Positions 34,027 through 43,029 of a stretch of DNA of 64,000 nucleotides are shown piece by piece (position 1 is the first letter of the stretch; each line of letters begins with the position of its first letter). Source of the stretch: Pontiella agarivorans (GTDB taxonomy: Bacteria; Verrucomicrobiota; Kiritimatiellia; Kiritimatiellales; Pontiellaceae); assembly GCF_034531395.1 (NCBI RefSeq), contig NZ_JARVCO010000010.1, forward strand, positions 1 through 64,000, given 5' to 3'. The translations under genes were made by a program, and so were the position numbers. A model generated the notes under the pieces. It had not been told where the DNA came from. It did no database searches and saw nothing but the letters and a program-made list of their open reading frames with translations.

Positions 34027-34065
34027 GCCATGCCACCCGATCCGGGCGGCATGGCTTTATTGTTT
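34027..34065 (+). terminator. Terminator after mdh
   Basis: GCCATGCCACCCG pairs with CGGGCGGCATGGC, followed by TTTATTGTTTC. It begins 19 bases after the mdh stop. Confidence 0.8.
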
Positions 34066-34095
34066 CATTAACTATTAACCGGGGGATAAAAGGGC

Positions 34096-35712
34096 ATGGG
34101 TGCCTTTCATCAATTGTTAACTGATCAACCGCTGATCACACTTTTTGCGGTCATCGCATCCGGGCTGTTGCTCGGCAATGTAAAAATCAAAGGGCTGAAC
34201 CTTGGAAGCTCCGGCGTCCTGTTCACCGCTCTGCTGGCCGGTCATCTCGGCTACGCCATTCCCGGCGGCGTCGGGAAGCTTGGACTCTTACTGTTTGTCT
34301 ACTGCGTCGGAATCGGAGCCGGCGACCGCTTTTTTGCTTCATTGGCCCGCGAAGGGGCGAATCTGGCGAAACTGGCGGTCCTGATTGTAGGGCTCGGCGC
34401 GCTGGTTACTTATGGCGGCGCCTCCCTGCTTCACCTTCCGCCCGGACTGGCCACCGGTATTTTTGCCGGCGCATTGACCTCCACACCGGCACTGGCGGCC
34501 GCGACTGAAGGACTCGCCATGCAGGGCGGCGGCGATGCGGTTTCGATCGGCTACGGTATTGCCTATCCGTTCGGCGTGATTGGTGTTGTTCTTTTTGTGC
34601 AGGTTCTTCCGCGTATTCTCCGCATCGACCTGGATGCCATTAAAGATGATTCACCGAATGCCAATACAAACCGGGTTCAGACGGTCCTGGTTGAAGTGAC
34701 CAATCCGAACCTTTACGGAACGAAGATTTCTGAATCCGGCGTCACCCAGTTTAATGCCGTGCAGGTGACCCGTGTCCTCAAAGACAACTGCCTCGTCCCC
34801 CTGAGCTACGAAGACGAATTCGAAGAAGGACAGCATGTCCTGATTGTAGGCCGCCAATCCGAAATGAAGATGGCCGTCGAATTTATCGGGGTGAAAAGTG
34901 ACCGAAGAGTCCTTAAGGACGCTGAGAATGAGCGGCAGGACATTGTGGTAACCTCCCCGAGCTTCACCGGCCAGAAACTCGGCGACAAAGCGCCGTTGCG
35001 CAATTACGGCGTGGTCGTCACCCACATCAACCGCCTCGGCCTCGAATTTGTACCCAACGCGGATACCATTCTTGAACGGCATGACCGGTTGAACTGCGTC
35101 GGCCGGGCGGATGATATTAAAGAATTTGCGGTCGCAGTGGGCCACCGCTCTAATGCCATTGATGCCACCGACCTGCTGTCGCTTTCCGTCGGTCTGACCC
35201 TCGGCATCATTGCCGGCCTGATGCCGATCGGATTTCCCGGCGCCACACCGATCACACTCGGCCTCGCCGGCGGTCCGCTGCTGGTTTCATTGATTCTCGG
35301 CCACTTCGGCAAGGTCGGCCGGATTGTCGGCTTCATTCCGCGCCCCACCCGCATGCTGCTGCAGGAACTCGGTCTTGTTTTCTTCCTGGCCAATGCCGGG
35401 GTGAAAGGCGGAGCCCTGCTGGTGCCGACACTGAGAGAACACGGGCTGATCCTGTTCCTGCTCGGTATTGCGGTATCATCGCTCCCGCTGATTGTGGCCT
35501 GGCCGATTGCCACGAAATTCTTCAAAATGAATGCACTGCAGTCGCTCGGCGGCATCTGCGGCGGTATGACCTCCACGCCGGCCCTCGGCGCTATTACCGC
35601 AAAAACCGATTCCACCATCCCGGTGGTCAGCTATGTTTCGGCCTATCCGGTTGCACTGATTATCATGATCATTGCCTCGAAAATCCTGATCAAATTTATC
35701 GGCGCCGGATAA
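34096..35712 (+). CDS. AspT/YidE-type (AAE family) transporter
   Basis: A 538-residue inner-membrane protein with two homologous membrane halves separated by two soluble RCK_C/TrkA-C domains (about 195-270 and 275-355). The duplicated motif ALTSTPALAA and GMTSTPALGA, one per half, is the family signature. AspT exchanges aspartate for alanine; YidE/YbjL homologues have unknown substrates, so the cargo is not assigned. A terminator follows. Confidence 0.92.
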   Translation: MGAFHQLLTDQPLITLFAVIASGLLLGNVKIKGLNLGSSGVLFTALLAGHLGYAIPGGVGKLGLLLFVYCVGIGAGDRFFASLAREGANLAKLAVLIVGLGALVTYGGASLLHLPPGLATGIFAGALTSTPALAAATEGLAMQGGGDAVSIGYGIAYPFGVIGVVLFVQVLPRILRIDLDAIKDDSPNANTNRVQTVLVEVTNPNLYGTKISESGVTQFNAVQVTRVLKDNCLVPLSYEDEFEEGQHVLIVGRQSEMKMAVEFIGVKSDRRVLKDAENERQDIVVTSPSFTGQKLGDKAPLRNYGVVVTHINRLGLEFVPNADTILERHDRLNCVGRADDIKEFAVAVGHRSNAIDATDLLSLSVGLTLGIIAGLMPIGFPGATPITLGLAGGPLLVSLILGHFGKVGRIVGFIPRPTRMLLQELGLVFFLANAGVKGGALLVPTLREHGLILFLLGIAVSSLPLIVAWPIATKFFKMNALQSLGGICGGMTSTPALGAITAKTDSTIPVVSYVSAYPVALIIMIIASKILIKFIGAG

Positions 35713-35718
35713 ACCCGC

Positions 35719-35782
35719 CTCCAAAGGCTGGAATCTTCCAGTCTTCGGAAAAGCGTCCCGACACACCGGGGCGCTTTTTTTA
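35719..35782 (+). terminator. Palindrome pair and terminator after the AAE transporter
   Basis: Two adjacent near-perfect copies of the dispersed palindrome (CTCCAAAGGCTGGAA at 35719-35733, TTCCAGTCTTCGGAA at 35736-35750) are followed by a terminator in which AAGCG.CCCG pairs with CGGGGCGCTT before seven T (35751-35782). Confidence 0.85.
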
Positions 35783-35803
35783 TTTCTTCCGGGCATTGGA
35801 TAT

Positions 35804-37396
35804 TTATTCGCCGTGAACGGTTTCCGGGATTTCGCGATAGAAAAGAATGAGAATGATGGCAATGCCGATCGCTTCCCCCAGAACCGCCTGCGCGGCGGGA
35901 TAGGGACCGGTGTACCAGGCAAACAGCGCAAAAGAGAGCCCGGTCACAGTAATGACCCCGAAAGTGAATGTGGCCGTGATACTGAAAGGATCCTGCCACT
36001 CCTCGCGCAAATGCCGCAGCCAGCCGAAATACTGATAACCCATCAGAATGAACACCGTGTAGGTCAGCCAGGAATAATCCTGAAAGGCATGAACCATCAT
36101 GAACGCATCATAAAATCCATGAACCGCAACGGCAAGCACCAGCGTGGTCAACGCATACTGAATGTCTTCGCCGCGCTGGTAAATCGCACGTGTCAGCGTC
36201 AGGCCGCACATGGCCGTTAATGCAATGTGCAGAAAATTGGCGGTGGCAAAACGGGCAACGGCGCTCAGCCCGGCCGAAGCGCTGAAATAGTTAATGTTTT
36301 CTTCAATGGCAAAACCCAAGCCCACCAGCCCGGCAATCGTTAAAACCGCCAGATCGCTTTTCCGCCGAAGGAACGGAATCAGCGGAACAAAAAGCAGCAG
36401 TTTAAGCACCTCTTCCTTCAATCCGATGGACAGGCAGTACAGCAGTTGACGGTACACGCCCTCCCCGAAACCGAAGTCCATTTGATATTCCTGCCAGAAT
36501 ACCACCAGCAGCGTGGCATGCGCCGAAACCGCCCCGAGCACCAGCGCCGGAAGAATAAATTTCCAAACCTCGGAAAACGATCCGTTGAACCGGATCAGCA
36601 CCGTGGTCCAGATCAGACCGGAAAGGAGCGCCAGAAGGACGGTCGCCGGAAGAATATCCTCATAAGCCGCCGGTATCAGCGTTTTAAAAATCATCGGCCA
36701 GTCGAGTCGGCTCAACGCAATATCCTGCAACACCCAGGCGGTGAAAAAAACGCGATATTCCTCATCGCGCGCCAGCGCATCGAGAATATCGTATTTCTGC
36801 ATATCGAGGTAGATATCCACAATACGCTCCCGCGCATAGTCCGGATTATACCGCTCCACTTCACGGTAAAGCGCGCTGATCTCGCCCTCTTTGTCACCTT
36901 CATTTTCGAGCGCAACGGCAAGGGCAAAGTTGGCATCCGGCGGTGCAGCATTTTCGGCAAGGATCTTCAGCGGTTCAAAATTTTCTTCCGAACAGGCCGT
37001 CACCATCGCCTCGGCAATCGCCTGCTGATGAGGATTCAGATTTCCAATAACGGGAAGCGTTACCGGCGCATCGGGCTCGATATAATAAAAGAGATCGGCG
37101 ATATCCATCATTTTCACATGGAACTCTACATCCGATTTCAGACTCTCCACCAACGCCTGCATGACGCTGTCCGCCGGCACCCGCCCATCGATCAGATCCC
37201 CGTCAACCGCATCGCCAAAGAGCTCAATGGGCATTGATGAGGAAAAAATACTCTGATAGCGGTCGAGCCGCTGCGTATTTAGAAAACTGATCCCGGTCCC
37301 CAGCGCCAGCAGCAGTATCGCCAGCAACGCCGAACTTTTCACCAGAAAAGGCATGCTGCGTGTTTTTTGAAAGAGATCCCGTTTATTCATCATCAT
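35804..37396 (-). CDS. PrsW-family intramembrane protease with N-terminal extension
   Basis: A 530-residue membrane protein. The C-terminal half (about 235-525) has the PrsW glutamic-protease motifs: SIGLKEEVLKLL, GLGFAIEENINYF, NFLHIALTAMCG and AVAVHGFYDAF. PrsW family members cleave membrane proteins such as anti-sigma factors. The N-terminal half has one helix (about 18-38) and a roughly 180-residue soluble region with TPR-like helices (ALENEGDKEGEISALYREVERYNPDYA), probably periplasmic, not found in short PrsW proteins. It may sense or bind a partner. No obvious substrate gene is adjacent. Confidence 0.88.
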   Translation of the reverse strand: MMMNKRDLFQKTRSMPFLVKSSALLAILLLALGTGISFLNTQRLDRYQSIFSSSMPIELFGDAVDGDLIDGRVPADSVMQALVESLKSDVEFHVKMMDIADLFYYIEPDAPVTLPVIGNLNPHQQAIAEAMVTACSEENFEPLKILAENAAPPDANFALAVALENEGDKEGEISALYREVERYNPDYARERIVDIYLDMQKYDILDALARDEEYRVFFTAWVLQDIALSRLDWPMIFKTLIPAAYEDILPATVLLALLSGLIWTTVLIRFNGSFSEVWKFILPALVLGAVSAHATLLVVFWQEYQMDFGFGEGVYRQLLYCLSIGLKEEVLKLLLFVPLIPFLRRKSDLAVLTIAGLVGLGFAIEENINYFSASAGLSAVARFATANFLHIALTAMCGLTLTRAIYQRGEDIQYALTTLVLAVAVHGFYDAFMMVHAFQDYSWLTYTVFILMGYQYFGWLRHLREEWQDPFSITATFTFGVITVTGLSFALFAWYTGPYPAAQAVLGEAIGIAIILILFYREIPETVHGE

Positions 37397-37657
37397 TCCC
37401 GCGGTTCTTCAAGCTGTGGTTATACATACCTTCGTTTCCAATCCTTGGGAAACAAATCAGGAGCCTAAAGTCCTTTTTTCACGTTCTGTTTCTCCCATCA
37501 CCGTACTGTTTTCGCAAACCTATAAATAAAAATCAGATCCCTTTTCGCACGCAAATCAAATAAAAATACAAAAAAATAAATTCCCTTAAAATGCCGTTAT
37601 ACAAGGCGTATTTCGCATTCTATGAGGAATTTATGGCGACCCTACAAAACTAACCCC
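37397..37657. other. Intergenic region between PrsW-like gene and porin
   Basis: An AT-rich divergent region; the only early feature is an imperfect copy of the dispersed palindrome (TTTCCAATCCTTGGGAAA near 37437). No gene seen. The porin promoter follows. Confidence 0.5.
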
Positions 37658-37701
37658 TTGACAGTTTTCGAAAACACTCCTATATGTTTTCGTGAACATA
37701 T
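37658..37701 (+). promoter_or_regulatory. Porin promoter with two CG-centred operators
   Basis: TTGACA (37658-37663) and TATATG (37681-37686) are 17 bases apart. The spacer holds the perfect palindrome GTTTTCGAAAAC (37664-37675). A second palindrome with core GTTTTCGTGAAC (37686-37697) covers the -10 region and the start. Their centres are 22 bases apart, two helical turns. CG-centred palindromes are the usual form of LacI-family operators, and a matching site lies in the lacI promoter. Confidence 0.8.
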
Positions 37702-37713
37702 AAGGAGGACCAG

Positions 37714-39141
37714 ATGACAAACACAACAAGCTATAAAGGGACTACAAAACCTGTTTTCGATAACTTTAAAGCAGTATCCCCCCTGCGGATGCTCCCGTTG
37801 CTGCTGCTTTCCACCTGGCTATCAGGACCGGATGCCACGGCGATGAAAGCCGTACCGATGCAGGAAAATGACGATTATGCCTTTGGAATTTCCGGATATC
37901 TCCGAACCGGAATCGGCACCAGTAAGGGCGGCAACACGCAGGCGGCTTTTCAGGCACCGGGCCCGCAGAACAAATACAGCCTGGGCAATCAGGCCGACAC
38001 CTACGGCGAGCTGGAATTTGACTATGTGCAGTATCTGTTCGATGACAAAAACAAAAATATCGAAGGGGTCTGGATGGTTTCCGGCTGGGAGGCTTTTGAC
38101 AGCGATTCCATGACCTATAACCTGACCGAGCAGCTCTACGGCCGCGCCAACAACCTTTTCGGAAACGAAATCGACCTCTGGATCGGCCGCCGTTTTTTCG
38201 AGCGGCAGGCAATTCACATGCTCGATCGCCAGTGGAACAATCCGGGTCAGGCCGGCGAGGGCCTCGGCATCGAAGGCCTGCTCGGCCATCAGCCCGGCGA
38301 ACACGACCTTAAACTGACCCTGTTTCATTTTAAGGATGACGATGTAATTTCATACGTGAACGGCGAACACAACCGCCTGCACACATATGCCTTCGATGCG
38401 CGCTGGGTGAAATATCCGCTCAATGACCGCTGGGACCTGAATGCCAGCACCACCTACAGCATCCGCATGGAAAACGAGGAGCTGGGCTATCAAACCAAAC
38501 ACGGTTTCGGAGCATCGGCCTGGCTCGACTACCTGAACGGCGATTTTTCCAACCAGGCCGGGCTGGTCGTGCGCCAAGGGGCGAATATTCCGATCAACCA
38601 CTGGAACAGCGCATCGGTGCGTGAAAATCCCGGCACCTTCAACGGCGATCCGGACTATGTGGAAAATGATCTGGATAAGGCCTACAGCATCGAACTGAAC
38701 AACAACTGGCTCTATGATAATCAGGAAAGCTGGGCGCTCAATATCGTCAGCATTCTGCAATACCGGAACCACGGCACCGCACCGTATGAGGAAGGATCGG
38801 CCCCTGCCGCGAACCTCGGCGATGACGAGTTCTGGTTCAGCCTCGGCGGCCGGTTCATCTATTATGTCACCAAACAGTTCCGCCTTTCGATGCAGCTGAG
38901 CAACGACTATGTCGACAACCGCCAGAAAGACATTGCCGGCAACCTGAGTATGATCACGTTCACTCCCGAATTTTCCCTGGCAAAGGGATACTATTCCCGC
39001 CCGGTTCTGCGCCCGTTCGTCACCTATGCCACGTGGAGCGGCGATTTCCGCGGCGAAATCGGAAACGGTCCGGGCAGCGCGCCCTATGGAAACGACACTT
39101 CCGGCCTGACCGCCGGCGTCCAGTTCGAAATCTGGTGGTAA
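37714..39141 (+). CDS. LamB-type maltoporin
   Basis: A 475-residue outer-membrane porin. After a long N-terminus with a hydrophobic stretch (LPLLLLSTWLSGPDATA), the mature part begins with the LamB pattern FGISGYLRTGIGTSKGG and KYSLGNQADTYGELEFDYV. The C-terminus ends in alternating hydrophobic residues and a terminal aromatic (VQFEIWW) as in outer-membrane barrels. It would admit maltodextrins or other alpha-glucosides. The ATG follows AAGGAGG. Heads an operon with GH97 and a sodium symporter under the double operator. Confidence 0.9.
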   Translation: MTNTTSYKGTTKPVFDNFKAVSPLRMLPLLLLSTWLSGPDATAMKAVPMQENDDYAFGISGYLRTGIGTSKGGNTQAAFQAPGPQNKYSLGNQADTYGELEFDYVQYLFDDKNKNIEGVWMVSGWEAFDSDSMTYNLTEQLYGRANNLFGNEIDLWIGRRFFERQAIHMLDRQWNNPGQAGEGLGIEGLLGHQPGEHDLKLTLFHFKDDDVISYVNGEHNRLHTYAFDARWVKYPLNDRWDLNASTTYSIRMENEELGYQTKHGFGASAWLDYLNGDFSNQAGLVVRQGANIPINHWNSASVRENPGTFNGDPDYVENDLDKAYSIELNNNWLYDNQESWALNIVSILQYRNHGTAPYEEGSAPAANLGDDEFWFSLGGRFIYYVTKQFRLSMQLSNDYVDNRQKDIAGNLSMITFTPEFSLAKGYYSRPVLRPFVTYATWSGDFRGEIGNGPGSAPYGNDTSGLTAGVQFEIWW

Positions 39142-39216
39142 TCAAAAAGGAGGAAAACCATGAAAACAGCAACCCGATCCACAGCAACCTTAACGAAATC
39201 AACTCGAGGAAAAACC

Positions 39217-41190
39217 ATGAAAACAACCCTTACAGCACTGATCACCGCCCTCGCCGCTTCCACCCTTGCACAGCAGTATTTCGTGCAATCCCCCGGCGGA
39301 AACAACACCATTGAAGTCTACACCGAAGGCGGACTTGCCTACCAGGTGCGCCATAACAAGGTAATGGTCACCACGCCCTCGCCGATCAGCATCACGATCG
39401 ATGGAAAAAAATATGGCGAAACCGCAGTGGTCACGAACAAGAAAGAACGCAGCGAAGACCGCATCCTCAAACCGGTTGTAAAAGAAAAACGCGCCGAAAT
39501 CCGCGACCGCTACAACGAACTCGAACTGACCTTTGAGAGCGGCTACGGGGTAATTTTCCGCGCATTCGACAACGGTGTGGCCTACCGCCTGTTCACCGAA
39601 CTCGACGGTGAGGTCCTCGTGGAAGCCGAGGAAATTGTCTACAACTTCACCGGCGATCATCCGGCATCCGTCCCGGTTTCCGACGGTTTTTTCTCCCACT
39701 ATGAACGCGGCTACACCAACCTCACCATCAGCGCACTCGGTGATATTATGGCCTGCCTGCCTTCCATGGTAACGCTGGAGCCCAATCTGAAAATCGCCCG
39801 CGAAACCGAAGTGAAGGTCGCCATCACCGAAGCCGATCTCGACAGTTATCCGGGATTTTATCTGGTTAAAGGGGCTGAAAAAAACCAACTCGTTTCCACC
39901 TTCCCCCACTACCCGAAAACCACCTATCAGCCGACCGACCGCGACATCAAAATCGGCGAACGCGAAAACTTTATCGCCCGAACCACCGGCAGCCGCGCAT
40001 TTCCATGGCGCCTGATGGTGATTACTGATGAAGATCGGGAACTCATCAACAACACCCTCGTCTATCAGCTCGGCCCGGAGCAGGCGATTGAAAACACCGA
40101 CTGGATCAAACCCGGAAAAGTCGCCTGGGACTGGTACAACATGAACAACATCGAAGGGGTTGACTTCAAAGCCGGTATCAATACCGAAACCTACAAATAC
40201 TACATCGACTTCGCTTCACAGTACGGCCTTGAATACATCATCCTCGATGAAGGCTGGTACGACATAAAAACCAACGATCTGCTCGATCCGGTTGATGCCG
40301 TCGATGTGCAGGAACTGATTCGCTACGGAAAAAAGAAAAACGTCGGCATCATTCTGTGGGTCACCTGGACCGCCCTCGAGGAAAATGCGGACACCGCCTA
40401 TGAAGCCTTCGCGAAATGGGGCGCCAAAGGGATCAAGGTCGATTTCATGCAGCGCGACGACCAGCCGATGGTCGATTTCTACAGCCGCTGCGCTGCGGAA
40501 GCCGCAAAACACAAACTGCTCGTAGACTTCCACGGCTCCTACAAACCCGCCGGTCTTCGCCGCGCCTACCCGAACGTCATCACCCGCGAAGGCGTCCGGG
40601 GCCTGGAAAACAACAAATGGGAAGGCATGTTCTCCAACCCGGAATACTGTCTGGAAATGCCGTTTCTCCGCATGCTGGCCGGCCCGGTGGATTACACGCC
40701 CGGCGCCATGGCCAATGCTCAGAAGGAAAACTACAACGCCGTCTGGAACCGCCCGATGTCGCTCGGAACCCGCGCCCATCAGTTCGCCATGTATGTGGTT
40801 TACGAAAGCCCGCTGCAGATGCTGGCCGACGCTCCGTCATCCTATCTGAAGGAACCGGAAGTGATGGAATTTCTCGCTCCGGTCCCGAGCGTGTGGGATG
40901 AAACGGTCGTGCTTGATGCAAAATACAGCGACTATGTGGTCATTGCCCGACGCAACGGCGACACCTGGTATGTCGGGGCCATGACCGACTGGACCCCCCG
41001 CGACCTGGACGTTGATTTCTCGTTCCTCCCCAAAGGAAAATACACCATCGATATCTGGCAGGACGGAGCCAATGCCGACAAACGTGCCACCGATTACAAA
41101 AAGGTCTCCACCAAAATCAAAGCCGGCGAAAAAATGAACATTCACCTGGCTCCCGGCGGCGGCTGGGCAGCCATCATTAAACAGAAATAA
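39217..41190 (+). CDS. GH97 glycoside hydrolase (alpha-glucosidase type)
   Basis: A 657-residue secreted enzyme of GH97, the family of SusB. N-terminal beta-sandwich (VQSPGGNNTIEVYTEGG, RYNELELTFESGYGVIFRAF), central barrel (VAWDWYNMNNIEGVDFKAGINT, YIILDEGWYD, GIILWVTWT, GIKVDFMQRDDQ, NVITREGVRG), C-terminal sandwich. It would hydrolyse alpha-linked glucosides in the periplasm. Two starts exist: ATG 39160 with AAGGAGG, and ATG 39217 with GAGG followed at once by a good signal peptide (MKTTLTALITALAASTLA). I prefer 39217. The two start regions resemble each other, as if duplicated. Confidence 0.92.
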   Translation: MKTTLTALITALAASTLAQQYFVQSPGGNNTIEVYTEGGLAYQVRHNKVMVTTPSPISITIDGKKYGETAVVTNKKERSEDRILKPVVKEKRAEIRDRYNELELTFESGYGVIFRAFDNGVAYRLFTELDGEVLVEAEEIVYNFTGDHPASVPVSDGFFSHYERGYTNLTISALGDIMACLPSMVTLEPNLKIARETEVKVAITEADLDSYPGFYLVKGAEKNQLVSTFPHYPKTTYQPTDRDIKIGERENFIARTTGSRAFPWRLMVITDEDRELINNTLVYQLGPEQAIENTDWIKPGKVAWDWYNMNNIEGVDFKAGINTETYKYYIDFASQYGLEYIILDEGWYDIKTNDLLDPVDAVDVQELIRYGKKKNVGIILWVTWTALEENADTAYEAFAKWGAKGIKVDFMQRDDQPMVDFYSRCAAEAAKHKLLVDFHGSYKPAGLRRAYPNVITREGVRGLENNKWEGMFSNPEYCLEMPFLRMLAGPVDYTPGAMANAQKENYNAVWNRPMSLGTRAHQFAMYVVYESPLQMLADAPSSYLKEPEVMEFLAPVPSVWDETVVLDAKYSDYVVIARRNGDTWYVGAMTDWTPRDLDVDFSFLPKGKYTIDIWQDGANADKRATDYKKVSTKIKAGEKMNIHLAPGGGWAAIIKQK

Positions 41191-41210
41191 CCGAATACCT
41201 CGGCATGAAC

Positions 41211-41242
41211 GCCGCCCGGAATTCATCCCGGGCGGCGCTTTG
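41211..41242 (+). terminator. Strong hairpin between GH97 and symporter genes
   Basis: GCCGCCCGG pairs with CCGGGCGGC, then CGCTTTG follows. The T-run is weak, so it may only partly terminate and lower expression of the symporter relative to the porin and GH97. Confidence 0.6.
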
Positions 41243-41275
41243 ATTCCGCACAAAAAAAACTCTAATCTCCCGGCA

Positions 41276-42946
41276 ATGAATCCCACCGTCATACTTTCTT
41301 TCCTGGCCTTCACCGGATTCGTCCTGCTGTACACCCTCTGGAAAATGCGCGGCAGCCGGCGCGACACCAAGGACGGCTATTTTCTGGGCGGGCGCAGCCT
41401 GACCGGAGGCCGGATTGCCGCATCGCTGATTCTGACCAATCTCGGCGCGATCAGCTTTGTCGGTATGAGCGCGCAGTCCTACACCCACAACATGAGCGTC
41501 ATGGGCTGGGAAGTCACCTCCGGCATCACCCTCGTCCTTGTTGCGCTGCTGCTCGTTCCCCGCTATCTCAAACAGGGCATCACCACCATCCCCGATTTTC
41601 TCGAAAGCCGCTACGACTCCGGGGTCAAACGCTTCGTCACCACCCTCTTCCTCTTTCAGTACATCATCAACATCCTGCCCACCACCCTCTATGCCGGAGC
41701 ACGCGTGCTGAACGAAATTTTCAATCTGCAGCAGATGTTCGGCCTTTCCGAATTCACATCCCTCGCCATCATCTCCGCCGCCATCTGCCTGCTCGGCTTC
41801 TTCTACTCCGTCTTCGGCGGCCTCAAAGCCGTGGTGATTGCCGACTCCGTCAACAGCATCGGCCTGCTGATTGGCGGCCTGCTGATTCCAGTCTTTGGAA
41901 TTCTGGCCCTCGGCGACAGCTTTGACGAAGGCCTCAACCACCTGCTCACCGCCGCCCCCGAAAAACTGCAGGGCATCGGCAGCGCAACCGACCCGCTGCC
42001 GTTTTCCACCCTGTTCAGTGGTCTTCTGCTGGTAAATCTCTACTACTGGGGCACGGACCAGTCGATTATTCAGCGCGCCCTCGGCGCAAAAAACCTGGCC
42101 GAAGGGCAGAAAGGCGTGCTGCTCGCCGGCGGCATCAAGGTGTTTACGCCGCTGCTCCTTATAATTCCCGGGGTTATTGCCTTTCATCTCTTCGGGCCCG
42201 ATGCGGGGAATCCGGATTCCATGTATACACGCCTTGTACACACGGTACTGCCGAAGCCGCTTGTCGGTTTTTTCACGGCCGTCATGTTCGGGGCCGTGCT
42301 CAGCACCTTCAACGGCGTACTCAACTCCTCTTCCACCCTCTTTGCGCTGAACGTCTATAAACCGCTGTTCGGCAAAGGGAAAACGGGCCGCCGGCTCGTT
42401 CACGAAGGCCGTTTTTTTGCCATGATCATTGCGGTCATTTCCACCGTCATCGCCCCCTTTATTATGTATGCCCCCGAAGGCCTCTTCCAATATCTGCAGC
42501 TGGTTGCCGGCTTTTTCAGCGTTCCGATTTTCACCATCGTCTTTGTCGGCTATGTCTCAAAACGCGTTCCCGCCGTTGCGGCAAAAATTGCCCTGACCGT
42601 GTTTGTTGCGTCCTATGCCCTGATGCAGCTTGTCTTTAAAACCCCGCTCCATTTCCTCCACCAACTCGGCCTTCTTTTTGCAGGCTGTTCCGCTCTGATG
42701 TTCATCATCGGAGCAATCAAACCGCGCCGCACCGACTACGTACTTCCGCTCCATCACGCGGTCGACATCACCCCCTGGAAACACCGCCGCAGTGCCACTG
42801 CGATCATTCTCTATCTGGTCGGCGGCGCCTACCTTCTGTTTTCAGACCTCGGCCTGCCCGCAGAAAACACACTGCCGCTCAAAATCTACGGCGGTCTCGG
42901 CCTGGTCCTCCTCGGCATTGCTGTTTTACGGAAAATAAAGCGATAG
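41276..42946 (+). CDS. Sodium/solute symporter (SSS family)
   Basis: A 556-residue inner-membrane transporter with about 13-14 helices. SSS features: DGYFLGGRSLTGGRIAASLILTNLGA at the start, the LGFFYSVFGGLKAVVIADSVN segment, and WGTDQSIIQRALGAKNL. It would import a sugar with sodium, probably the glucose or glucoside released by the GH97 enzyme. The ATG at 41276 lacks a clear Shine-Dalgarno sequence; the frame extends to a TTG at 41240 inside the hairpin. A perfect TTCCA-type palindrome lies in frame at 41886. Confidence 0.9.
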   Translation: MNPTVILSFLAFTGFVLLYTLWKMRGSRRDTKDGYFLGGRSLTGGRIAASLILTNLGAISFVGMSAQSYTHNMSVMGWEVTSGITLVLVALLLVPRYLKQGITTIPDFLESRYDSGVKRFVTTLFLFQYIINILPTTLYAGARVLNEIFNLQQMFGLSEFTSLAIISAAICLLGFFYSVFGGLKAVVIADSVNSIGLLIGGLLIPVFGILALGDSFDEGLNHLLTAAPEKLQGIGSATDPLPFSTLFSGLLLVNLYYWGTDQSIIQRALGAKNLAEGQKGVLLAGGIKVFTPLLLIIPGVIAFHLFGPDAGNPDSMYTRLVHTVLPKPLVGFFTAVMFGAVLSTFNGVLNSSSTLFALNVYKPLFGKGKTGRRLVHEGRFFAMIIAVISTVIAPFIMYAPEGLFQYLQLVAGFFSVPIFTIVFVGYVSKRVPAVAAKIALTVFVASYALMQLVFKTPLHFLHQLGLLFAGCSALMFIIGAIKPRRTDYVLPLHHAVDITPWKHRRSATAIILYLVGGAYLLFSDLGLPAENTLPLKIYGGLGLVLLGIAVLRKIKR

Positions 42947-42956
42947 CATCAACCGC

Positions 42957-42985
42957 TTGTTTGCGAAAACAGCACGATCTATACT
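42957..42985 (+). promoter_or_regulatory. lacI-type gene promoter with operator
   Basis: TTGTTT (42957-42962) and TATACT (42980-42985) are 17 bases apart. GTTTGCGAAAAC (42959-42970) overlaps the -35 box and differs at one base from the perfect porin operator GTTTTCGAAAAC, indicating autoregulation. Confidence 0.75.
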
Positions 42986-43029
42986 GCAGAACATTAATTT
43001 TTAAGATCACAATCGATAACCGGAAACAC

